Positions 1 through 5,003 of a stretch of DNA of 5,003 nt are shown one piece after another; within the stretch, counting starts at the first letter, position 1; each line of letters opens with the position of its first letter. The notes beneath the pieces were generated by a model. It worked only from the letters and a program-made list of their open reading frames with translations. It had not been told where the DNA came from and did not search any database. Position numbers and translations under genes: made by a program. The stretch spans positions 1 to 5,003 of the forward strand of contig NZ_JAZKUD010000157.1 in NCBI RefSeq assembly GCF_036625275.1. The letters are read 5' to 3'. Origin of the DNA: Accumulibacter sp036625275. Its GTDB lineage: Bacteria > Pseudomonadota > Gammaproteobacteria > Burkholderiales > Rhodocyclaceae.

Positions 1-559
1 GCCGGGTGATCTTGTTGCCCTGCAGGCCAATGCCGGCCATCAGGCCCTTCTGGCTGAAGATGAAGGCGTAGATGTCGTCCTTGGCGGTCGTCGTGGTCAG
101 CGACTTGCCCATGCCCTGGTCCACCACCACCACGCTGGGACCAACACCGACTTCGAAGCCATCATTCTGATTCAGAGCATTCAATGACTTCTCATTCATG
201 AAGAACATGGCATAGCCAAATTGCTGGGCGCCGGCCTGCAGTCCGTACGAAGCGCCGGCGGTGTTGTAGTATCCGGCTGCCTGACCGCCCCTGAAGAGCA
301 CGCCGTCTCCGTACTGGCCGCCGACGACGAGACCGGCCTTGGTGATCTTTGGAAACACGAGGACGGCGACCGCATCCCTGGACAAGGCTTTTGCCCCAGT
401 GACCCGGGTGATCAGCTTCTGATAGGCACTGTGCGCATCCCGTTCGAGCGCTGCACGGTCCGCCGCGATGGCGTTTGCCGAGCCCACCAAGGCTGCGATG
501 ACAGCAAGCAGGAACAGCCGGGATGCTTGAGCAACTTGCGAAAAGACGGTCTTGTGCAT
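1..559 (-). CDS. SYLF/Ysc84-domain (lipid-binding) exported protein, 3' end cut by window edge
   Basis: Reading the minus strand from ATG 559 gives 186 codons without a stop, running off the left edge. Residues 1-30 form a signal peptide: K3 and R14, a hydrophobic stretch (LFLLAVIAALVGSA), and a likely signal peptidase I site after A28-N29-A30 (or after A33). No lipobox Cys is present, so a soluble periplasmic or secreted product is more likely than a lipoprotein. The rest matches the SYLF domain (Ysc84/DUF500): a VFPKITKAGLVVGGQYGDGV block, then YYNTAGASYGLQAGAQ, a GVGPSVVVVDQG block, and IYAFIFSQKGLMAGIGLQG close to the end. Family members normally stop a few residues after this last motif, so probably fewer than ten residues are missing. 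Eukaryotic SYLF proteins bind phosphoinositides; the bacterial role is not established. The start is supported by AGGT (revcomp of 565-568) about five bases upstream. The gene is divergent from the acyltransferase gene at 798 and shows no obvious functional tie to it. Confidence 0.9.
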   Translation of the reverse strand, partial: MHKTVFSQVAQASRLFLLAVIAALVGSANAIAADRAALERDAHSAYQKLITRVTGAKALSRDAVAVLVFPKITKAGLVVGGQYGDGVLFRGGQAAGYYNTAGASYGLQAGAQQFGYAMFFMNEKSLNALNQNDGFEVGVGPSVVVVDQGMGKSLTTTTAKDDIYAFIFSQKGLMAGIGLQGNKITR

Positions 560-699
560 GTGGTTACCTGCGAATGGTTGTTATGAGGGGGAAGGGTTGG
601 CCGGATTCGGTCGCCAAGCCATGGTAAGCGAAAACCTGCCGGGTCGGGAGAAACCGCGCTTGGTCACCGGTCTCCTGATTTGCGGGATGGCCGTCTGCC

Positions 700-728
700 A
701 GTACTCGCCAGACAGGCGACGCTATAAT
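700..728 (+). promoter_or_regulatory. Probable sigma-70 promoter of the acyltransferase-kinase operon
   Basis: A perfect TATAAT lies at 723-728, about 70 bp before the operon's first ATG. At 17-bp spacing the -35 position (700-705, AGTACT) is a poor match to TTGACA, so the promoter may rely on an activator or be moderate in strength. Transcription would start near 735, leaving a leader of about 60 nt. The -10 hexamer is seen directly; its function is inferred. Confidence 0.5.
705..719. promoter_or_regulatory. Short inverted repeat inside the promoter spacer, possible operator
   Basis: TCGCC (705-709), AGACA, GGCGA (715-719) is a perfect 5-bp inverted repeat with a 5-base centre. It sits between the -35 position and the TATAAT. 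It overlaps a second small inverted repeat, GTCTG (693-697) with CAGAC (709-713). Placement suits a repressor site, but arms this short occur by chance in GC-rich DNA and I recognise no known operator. Confidence 0.25.
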
Positions 729-797
729 GATGCGAGGCACGCGCGAGGCGCGGTCCATTGCCAAGAACGCCATCACCATCATCCCAGTGAGCAGATC

Positions 798-2210
798 ATG
801 AGTTCGGAAATCCTCCAGAATCATTGCTTCGACGAAATCAACATCGGCGACACCGCGACCATCACGCATACCCTGACCTTGCGCGACGTGCAGCTTTTCG
901 CGGCTGTTTCCGGCGACATCAGCCCGACCCAGCTCGACAGCGAACTCGACCGACAGCTTGGTCCGTCCGACCTTGGCGCACAAAGCATGTGGCTGGGCGC
1001 CCAGGTTTCGGGACTGCTCGGCAACCAGCTTCCCGGTCCGGGAACGGTACACTCGGGGCAGGATCTGGAGTTCCTGGCACCGGTGCCGATTGGCGAGAAG
1101 GTGACGATCTCGATCACCGCCACCGCCAGGGATGCGGCAAGCCGGCGGGTCACTTTCGACTGTCGCGGCCTTAACGCCCGCGGCGAGACGATCATGACCG
1201 GCACGGCGCGGGTCATCGCGCCACAGGTCAAGATTCGCATGCAACGTCCGGACGCGGCACAGGTGTCGATTCAGAGCCACGACAACCTGGAGCGTTTCGT
1301 CGAACGCTGTCAGCAACTGCCACCCGTATCCGTCGCGGTGGTTCATCCCTGTGACGAGTCGTCGCTCGCTGCTGCCCTGGCGGCGAAACGCGAGGGGTTG
1401 ATCGAACCGATCCTGGTTGGACCGCTGGCCAGGCTGCGAGCGGTCGCCGAGCAGGCCGGCCTCGACCTCGCCGGCGTGCAGATCGAGGACGTCGCGCACA
1501 GTCATGCCGCCGCATTCCGGGCGGTCGAACTGGTTCGCCGCGGCAAGGCGACGGCGTTGATGAAGGGCAGCCTGCACACCGATGAACTGATGGCCGAAGT
1601 CGTCAGCCGTGAAACCGGGCTGCGCACAGAGCGGCGGATCACGCACGCCTTCCTGATGGACGTGCCGACTTATCACAAGCCGCTGATCGTCACCGACGCG
1701 GCGATCAACATCGCCCCCGACCTCGACACCAAGCGCGACATCTGTCAGAACGCGATCGATCTGGCACACGTCCTGGGCATCGAACGGCCGAAGGTGGCGA
1801 TCATCTGCGCCGTCGAGTCGATCAATTCGCGCATGGTCTGCACCACCGACGCCGCCTCGCTGTGCAAGATGGCAGACCGTGGCCAGATCAGCGGCGCGAT
1901 TCTCGATGGCCCGCTGGCGCTGGACAACGCGATCAGCAAGGAAGCGGCACGGATCAAGAAGATCGACTCGGCGGTTGCAGGTGATCCGGATATCGTCGTC
2001 GTGCCCGATCTCGCCGCCGGCAACATCCTTGCCAAGCAACTGACTTTCATGAGTAATGCCGATGGTGCCGGCGTCGTCCTCGGCGCACGGGTGCCGATCA
2101 TCCTCACCAGCCGTGCCGACAACCGGCGCACCAAGCTCGCCTCGTGCGCGGTCGCCGTCCTGATGGCCACCGCCGCGGCGGCTCAGTCCCCGATCAAGGC
2201 AGGAGCGTGA
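798..2210 (+). CDS. MaoC-like hydratase / phosphate acetyl(butyryl)transferase fusion
   Basis: A 470-aa two-domain cytoplasmic enzyme. Residues about 10-145 are a MaoC/PhaJ-type hotdog domain: FDEINIGD at 11-18, SGDISP at 38-43, and a GPGTVHSGQDLEFLAPVPIG block at 80-99. Residues about 175-462 are a PTA_PTB phosphate acyltransferase domain: MKGSLHTDELM at 255-265, ITDAAINIAPDLDTKRD-like block at 298-314, DRGQISGAILDGPLA at 360-374, PDLAAGN at 403-409, and SRAD at 438-441, whose Ser-Arg correspond to the catalytic Ser-Arg known in Pta. The reaction is acyl-CoA + Pi <-> acyl-phosphate + CoA; acetyl, propionyl or butyryl could be the substrate. The length fits the fusion family (about 465-470 aa). 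The hydratase half is odd: Asp40 is kept, but the catalytic His position is Gln45 and the later His-Gly is Gln62-Ser63. I chose ATG 798 because family homology begins just after it; the open frame runs back to 552 through the promoter. The Shine-Dalgarno is weak (GTGAG, 787-791). The kinase gene follows after one base. Confidence 0.93.
   Translation: MSSEILQNHCFDEINIGDTATITHTLTLRDVQLFAAVSGDISPTQLDSELDRQLGPSDLGAQSMWLGAQVSGLLGNQLPGPGTVHSGQDLEFLAPVPIGEKVTISITATARDAASRRVTFDCRGLNARGETIMTGTARVIAPQVKIRMQRPDAAQVSIQSHDNLERFVERCQQLPPVSVAVVHPCDESSLAAALAAKREGLIEPILVGPLARLRAVAEQAGLDLAGVQIEDVAHSHAAAFRAVELVRRGKATALMKGSLHTDELMAEVVSRETGLRTERRITHAFLMDVPTYHKPLIVTDAAINIAPDLDTKRDICQNAIDLAHVLGIERPKVAIICAVESINSRMVCTTDAASLCKMADRGQISGAILDGPLALDNAISKEAARIKKIDSAVAGDPDIVVVPDLAAGNILAKQLTFMSNADGAGVVLGARVPIILTSRADNRRTKLASCAVAVLMATAAAAQSPIKAGA
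2201..2205 (+). promoter_or_regulatory. Ribosome binding site of the acetate kinase gene
   Basis: AGGAG lies six bases before ATG 2212, inside the last codons of the acyltransferase gene. The stop TGA (2208-2210) sits between this site and the ATG, an arrangement that favours translational coupling and balanced production of the two enzymes. Confidence 0.75.
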
Positions 2211-2211
2211 G

Positions 2212-3396
2212 ATGGAAAATCTGATTCTGGTCCTCAATGCCGGCTCGTCGAGCCTCAAGTTCTCGCTGTTTGCAGTGCCTGCGGCGGGGGAGATGCGCGC
2301 CGTCGCGGTCGGCCAGATCGAGGGGCTCGGCACCGCGCCGCGTCTCAAGGTCAAGGATGGCGCCGGCGAGCGGATTGCCGACGAGCAGTGGGACAAGAGC
2401 GAGGTCAGCGGCCATGCGCAGGCGCTGCAGCGGATCGCCGGACTGTTGCGCTCGCGTTTCCAGGGCAGCGTGCTGGCAGGTGTCGGTCACCGCGTCGTGC
2501 ATGGCGGCCCGGACTATGCGGCCCCCCTGCTGGTGACGCCGGAGGCGATGCGCCGCCTCGAGGACTTCATACCGCTGGCGCCGCTGCATCAGCCGCACAA
2601 TCTGGCGGCTATCCGTGCCGTGCAGGAGGTGCAGCCGGAACTGCCGCAGGTCGCCTGTTTCGACACCGCCTTCCACCAGACGCAGGAAAGGGTCGCGCAG
2701 TTCTACGGTCTGCCGTACGAGTATTTCGAGCAGGGTGTGCGCCGCTACGGCTTCCACGGACTCTCGTACGAGTACATCGCCGCCGCCTTGCCAGGTATCG
2801 CGCCAGCCGTAGCCGGCGGGCGGGTGGTGGTTGCCCACCTCGGCAGCGGCGCCAGCATGTGCGCGATGCACGCGGGCCGCAGCGTCGGCAGCTCGATGGG
2901 CTTCACCGCCCTCGACGGCCTGCTGATGGGGACGCGGCCGGGCAACATGGATCCCGGCATCGTCCTCTACCTGCTGCAGCAGGAGGGGATGAGCGCGAAG
3001 CAGATCGAGGATCTGCTCTACAAGCGCTCGGGCCTGCTCGGCCTGTCCGGCATCGGCAACGACATGCGCGTTCTGCTGGCGAGCGAGGAACCGCGCGCCC
3101 GGCTGGCGATCGACCACTTCGTGTACCGCATCAGCCGTGAACTCGGCGCGCTCGCCGCCGTGCTCGGCGGCCTTGATGCGCTGGTATTCACCGCCGGGAT
3201 TGGCGAAAACAGCGCGCGTATCCGGCAACTCGTTTGCGAGAAGGCGCGCTGGCTCGGCATCGAGATCGACGAGGCGGCCAACGAACTGGCCGGCCCGCGC
3301 ATCAGCAGCGCCGGCAGCGGGACGTCAGCGTGGGTGGTGCCGACCAACGAAGAGCTGATGATCGCCCGTCACACGCGCAAGCTGCTGGCCCTGTAG
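2212..3396 (+). CDS. ackA: Acetate/propionate kinase
   Basis: A 394-aa cytoplasmic acetokinase of the ASKHA fold, near the family's usual 400 aa. It catalyses acetate (or propionate) + ATP <-> acyl-phosphate + ADP. Both halves are complete. LNAGSSSLKFSLF at 8-20 is the first family signature; RYGFHGLSYEYIA at 178-190 is the second. By alignment from memory with the Methanosarcina enzyme, the catalytic and binding residues are present: Asn9, Arg94 (GHRVVHGG), His126, Asp151 (FDTAFH), His182, Arg242 (GTRPGNMDPG) and Glu380 (PTNEELMIA). FTAGIGENS at 326-334 is the nucleotide-binding segment. The phosphate loop reads HLGSGAS instead of HLGNGAS, which I recall as common in proteobacterial members. 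It is cotranscribed with the preceding acyltransferase (one-base gap), giving a complete Pta-Ack route between acyl-CoA and free acid. Substrate choice among acetate, propionate and butyrate cannot be read from sequence alone. Confidence 0.96.
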   Translation: MENLILVLNAGSSSLKFSLFAVPAAGEMRAVAVGQIEGLGTAPRLKVKDGAGERIADEQWDKSEVSGHAQALQRIAGLLRSRFQGSVLAGVGHRVVHGGPDYAAPLLVTPEAMRRLEDFIPLAPLHQPHNLAAIRAVQEVQPELPQVACFDTAFHQTQERVAQFYGLPYEYFEQGVRRYGFHGLSYEYIAAALPGIAPAVAGGRVVVAHLGSGASMCAMHAGRSVGSSMGFTALDGLLMGTRPGNMDPGIVLYLLQQEGMSAKQIEDLLYKRSGLLGLSGIGNDMRVLLASEEPRARLAIDHFVYRISRELGALAAVLGGLDALVFTAGIGENSARIRQLVCEKARWLGIEIDEAANELAGPRISSAGSGTSAWVVPTNEELMIARHTRKLLAL

Positions 3397-3421
3397 GTTC
3401 CGCGCCTGGCCGGAAGTCGCT
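3397..3421. other. 25-bp convergent gap with weak hairpin
   Basis: The kinase and fabI genes end tail to tail here. TTCCG (3398-3402) and CGGAA (3411-3415) can pair around an 8-base loop, but neither strand has a following T-run. This is not a convincing intrinsic terminator. Any termination must lie inside the opposing gene or depend on Rho. Confidence 0.3.
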
Positions 3422-4270
3422 TCAGCCGACGACGTGGTAGCCGCCGTCGATGTGCATCGTCTGGCCGGTGATGAGCTTCGCGTAGTCGGAAGCGAGGAAG
3501 GCCGTCGCCATGCCGACATCCTCGATGGTGGCCAGCATGTGGCTCGGGGCGCGCGTCGCGGCGATGTCCATCAACTCGTCGAAGCGATCGATTCCGGACG
3601 CGGCCCGGGTCCTTATCGGGCCGGGCGAAATCGGGTGCACCCGAATCCCTTTCGGTCCCAGTTCGGCGGCGAGGTAACGCGCCGACGCCTCGAGCGCCGC
3701 TTTGACCGGGCCCATGAGGTTGTAGCGATCGACCACCTTCTCGGCACCGTAGTAGCTCATGGTGAACAATGATCCGCCATCCTTCATCAGCGGCTCGGCG
3801 AGTTTCGCCATGCGGATGAACGAGTGGCACGAGACGTCCATGGCCAGCAGGAAACCGTCGCGCGAACAGTCGGTGACGCGGCCATGCAGGTCGTCTCGTG
3901 GCGCGAAGGCAATCGAGTGCAGGGCGATGTCGAGGCGGCCCCAGGTTTTCTCGATCGCTGCGAAAACCGCTTCGAGTTGTCCGGGTATGCGCACGTCGCA
4001 GGGGAGATACAGCGCCGGGTCGACGCCCAGGTGGTCGGCGAGTGCCTGGGTGTACGGTTTGCTCTTGTCGTTGAGGTAGGTCATCGCGACGCTGGCGCCC
4101 ATGGCGCGGAAAGCGAGCGCGCAGCCGTAGGCAATGGACTGGTTGTTGGCGATTCCGATGATCAGCGCCTTCTTGCCTTCGAGCGCGCCGGCCGGGCCTT
4201 TCACCTTCTCCGCAAGGTCGCGAAAGAAGGCCTCGGTCGGGCTGAGTTGTCTTGTGTCGAGTGCTGCCAT
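3422..4270 (-). CDS. fabI: Enoyl-ACP reductase, FabI type (NADH-dependent SDR)
   Basis: A 282-aa short-chain dehydrogenase/reductase of the FabI class, which reduces trans-2-enoyl-ACP to acyl-ACP with NAD(P)H. The FabI-type cofactor loop GIANNQSIAYG is at 39-49, CDVRIPGQ (91-98) follows, and HSIAFAP is at 118-124. The catalytic set matches E. coli spacing exactly: Tyr173 (= Tyr146), Tyr183 (= Tyr156) and Lys190 (= Lys163), within YYGAEKVVDRYNLMGPVK. SPGPIRTRAASGI (215-227) and DGG near the end complete the fold. The core begins at GKK (32-34), so there is a roughly 26-residue N-terminal extension compared with E. coli FabI. I keep ATG 4270 because GAGGAG (4284-4279) lies eight bases upstream and codon use is coding throughout. 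The divergent core and extension resemble the FabI paralogue I recall beside pta-ack genes in other proteobacteria, so it may be an accessory reductase and not the housekeeping enzyme. It is convergent with ackA and not in its operon. Confidence 0.93.
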   Translation of the reverse strand: MAALDTRQLSPTEAFFRDLAEKVKGPAGALEGKKALIIGIANNQSIAYGCALAFRAMGASVAMTYLNDKSKPYTQALADHLGVDPALYLPCDVRIPGQLEAVFAAIEKTWGRLDIALHSIAFAPRDDLHGRVTDCSRDGFLLAMDVSCHSFIRMAKLAEPLMKDGGSLFTMSYYGAEKVVDRYNLMGPVKAALEASARYLAAELGPKGIRVHPISPGPIRTRAASGIDRFDELMDIAATRAPSHMLATIEDVGMATAFLASDYAKLITGQTMHIDGGYHVVG

Positions 4271-4278
4271 GTGTTGCT

Positions 4279-4284
4279 CTCCTC
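4279..4284 (-). promoter_or_regulatory. Ribosome binding site of fabI
   Basis: On the minus strand GAGGAG is followed by eight bases and then ATG. It is the strongest Shine-Dalgarno near the fabI 5' end and fixes the start at 4270, including the N-terminal extension. Confidence 0.75.
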
Positions 4285-4330
4285 ATCAGGTGGCCGGATT
4301 CAGTTGATCGGATCGGGCGGTGGCTGCCCG

Positions 4331-4368
4331 GCGATGCGTCACGGCCGATCTCTGCGTGTGCGCATCGC
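4331..4368. repeat. 8-bp inverted repeat upstream of fabI
   Basis: GCGATGCG (4331-4338) and CGCATCGC (4361-4368) are perfect inverse complements separated by 22 bases. The repeat sits in the 113-bp gap between the STAS remnant and fabI, 60-100 bp before the fabI ATG and 16 bp after the STAS stop. It could be a regulator site for fabI or a hairpin left at the end of the older transcript. No T-run follows on either strand, so it is not a standard terminator. I see no clear -10/-35 pair in this gap. Confidence 0.4.
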
Positions 4369-4383
4369 AACCCTGCCTGGCGG

Positions 4384-4692
4384 CTATCCTGGCTTGCCAC
4401 CGCTTTTCTCTTCCCCGGCCAGGAAACGCTCGATCGCCGCCCGAGCATTGTACAGCAGGCGCTCGGAGCCCAGTCTGTCGGCCAGCCCCGAGCGCCGCAC
4501 CACTTCGAGCACGCCGGGGTTGAGCCCGACCAGCCACAGCGCCGGCTCCTGTTCGCTGGCGAGGTTCTCCCACTCAAAGAGCAGTTGCAGTGCCGACAAC
4601 CCGATATCGGTCTCATCACCTTGCAGGCGCCTGGACTCGCGGGTAGAGTGAGAACTGCGTTGCGAGGGCGGCCCGTGTCCATTTCGCCAGGA
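4384..4692 (-). pseudogene. STAS-domain fragment, C-terminal remnant of a SulP-type anion transporter
   Basis: The minus frame is open from just after a stop at 4693-4695 to TAG at 4384-4386. Only the part from about 4620 onward looks coding. It reads as the second half of a STAS domain: DIGLSALQLL, then ALWLVGLNPGVLEVVRRSG, LADRLGSERLLYNARAAIERF, and a short polar tail. These match the C-terminal STAS domain of SulP sulfate/bicarbonate-type permeases, where it sits in the cytoplasm after the membrane domain. The first strands of the STAS fold and all membrane segments are missing. The 24 codons ahead of the match are unrelated, and neither of the other two minus frames supplies the lost part. 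There is no credible start: the first TTG (4599) lacks a well-placed Shine-Dalgarno. A decayed 3' gene end is the best reading. A tiny standalone STAS-like protein is less likely. Codon use remains host-like, so decay may be recent. Confidence 0.6.
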
Positions 4693-4695
4693 TCA

Positions 4696-4816
4696 ATTCG
4701 CATCGAGTTTGCGGAGATCTCCAGGATGAAGATTGCCATTGTTGGCGGGGCTGGAGGCTCGATCCACGATCCGCAGAAGCCGAAGGAACCGCCTACGAGA
4801 AAGACGTTCAGGCAGG
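4696..4816. other. Apparently noncoding segment between gene remnants
   Basis: No frame here has convincing codon bias or recognisable protein similarity. An ATG at 4726 on the plus strand starts with MKIAIVGGAG, which resembles a dinucleotide-binding motif, but the following residues do not continue any Rossmann fold and a stop follows at 4861. Together with the fragments on each side, the segment looks like decayed sequence. Confidence 0.45.
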
Positions 4817-4930
4817 TCAGTCGCAGCGGAAGAAGTAGTCGACGCCGGTGCGGTGCCGATTGATCTGCTGAACGAGAAGGTGCTCGGCAAGCGACATGAT
4901 CGGCTGCGCGTCGTTCTCCCACAGGACTGG
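4817..4930 (-). pseudogene. Unidentified coding-like C-terminal fragment
   Basis: On the minus strand the frame ending at TGA 4819-4817 has strongly coding character over its last 37 or so codons: nearly every third position is G or C, including TAC and TTC for the aromatic residues. The product end contains VLWENDAQPIMSLAEHLL followed by a segment ending GVDYFFRCD. I do not recognise the family. Upstream of about 4930 the frame stays open to the window edge, but codons become AGA, ATA and other A/T-ending ones, and a plus-strand gene start overlaps it. The coding signal therefore seems to begin abruptly, as in a 5'-truncated gene. An ATG at 4897 would give 26 residues but has no suitable Shine-Dalgarno. 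A real small gene, or a tail continuing past the edge, cannot be ruled out. Confidence 0.35.
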
Positions 4931-4978
4931 CCGCCGGCGGTGAGTGGCTTTACCATGAGGTGGCCAGTACCTTCCATT

Positions 4979-5003
4979 GGAGGAAGAGGAAATGGGTATT
5001 CTC
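4979..5003 (+). CDS. Start of a plus-strand gene at the window edge (four codons visible)
   Basis: GGAGG (4979-4983) is followed after eight bases by ATG (4992), and the visible residues are Met-Gly-Ile-Leu. The A/G-rich Shine-Dalgarno region and good spacing make this a likely translation start. Small GlsB/YeaQ-type membrane proteins often begin this way, but four residues cannot identify a family. No clear promoter is seen directly upstream. Confidence 0.4.

Larger units (their letters stand above)
560..797. other. Divergent intergenic region, no gene
   Basis: These 238 bases separate two divergent genes. An open frame in phase with the acyltransferase runs back to 552, but translation from there would cross the promoter and gives unfamiliar sequence with mixed codon use, so I treat it as noncoding. 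The right half holds a perfect -10 hexamer and two short inverted repeats, annotated separately. I see no convincing sigma-70 promoter for the minus-strand SYLF gene and no RNA gene. Confidence 0.7.

Noticed and set aside
221..586. 121-aa plus-strand open frame opposite the SYLF gene
   Set aside because: The minus strand encodes an unmistakable SYLF domain with signal peptide over the same bases.
552..797. 82-residue N-terminal extension of the hydratase-acyltransferase protein
   Set aside because: It would be translated across a TATAAT promoter, shows no family similarity, and includes a run of four His encoded by a simple CAT/CAC stretch; homology begins right after ATG 798.
564..2396. 610-aa open frame on the minus strand opposite the acyltransferase gene
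   Set aside because: It is rich in Arg, His and Gly, has no recognisable domain, and lies antisense to a gene with clear family motifs. Long antisense frames are expected in DNA with strong G/C third-position bias.
2194..3228. 344-aa minus-strand open frame opposite ackA
   Set aside because: Shadow of ackA; His, Arg and Ala rich with no domain.
4726..4863. Plus-strand peptide beginning MKIAIVGGAG, resembling a Rossmann nucleotide-binding start
   Set aside because: The similarity stops after about ten residues, the continuation is Arg/Ser/Pro rich, no Shine-Dalgarno of good strength precedes it, and it ends at 4863.
3369..4922. 517-aa open frame on the minus strand covering fabI and the right-hand region
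   Set aside because: It overlaps fabI on the same strand in another frame, ignores the clear FabI start and motifs, and reads as low-complexity Arg-rich sequence.
4838..5003. Plus-strand open frame running off the right edge
   Set aside because: It is codon-aligned antisense to the coding-like minus-strand tail, whose third-position bias is much stronger, and its codon use collapses after about 4940.

Overview
The window looks like a high-GC proteobacterial chromosome. The genes show strong G/C preference at third codon positions, and the protein families fit a betaproteobacterium. Something near the Rhodocyclales (Accumulibacter/Dechloromonas type) is my best guess, but this rests on general resemblance only and no marker gene is present.

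Layout. At 1-559 (minus) lies a nearly complete gene for a secreted SYLF/Ysc84-domain protein; its last few codons fall off the left edge. A 238-bp divergent intergenic region (560-797) holds a perfect TATAAT hexamer and short inverted repeats. It feeds a two-gene plus-strand operon: a 470-aa fusion of a MaoC-type hotdog (enoyl-CoA hydratase-like) domain to a phosphate acyltransferase domain (798-2210), then, one base later, an acetate/propionate kinase (2212-3396). Tail to tail with the kinase, 25 bp away, is a FabI-type enoyl-ACP reductase on the minus strand (3422-4270). Upstream of fabI, at 4384-4692, is a fragment of a STAS domain of the kind that ends SulP anion transporters. It has no transporter part in front of it and looks like a gene remnant. 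Further right, 4817 to about 4930 (minus) holds a short coding-like tail I cannot identify. At the right edge a strong Shine-Dalgarno and ATG (4992) start a plus-strand gene of which four codons are visible.

How the genes fit together. The acyltransferase and kinase form the reversible route acyl-CoA + Pi <-> acyl-phosphate + CoA, then acyl-phosphate + ADP <-> short-chain acid + ATP. This either activates acetate/propionate or recovers ATP from acyl-CoA. The hotdog domain and the FabI homologue both belong to families acting on 2-enoyl thioesters, so the locus links enoyl-thioester chemistry to acyl-phosphate metabolism. The most notable point is that the hotdog domain keeps the catalytic Asp of R-specific enoyl-CoA hydratases but has Gln at the catalytic His and has also lost the second conserved His-Gly. 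It may therefore be an inactive or repurposed domain.

I did not find a CRISPR array, tRNA, rRNA, insertion sequence or clearly novel defence or metabolic system. The region is mostly ordinary central metabolism, with a decayed right-hand segment.
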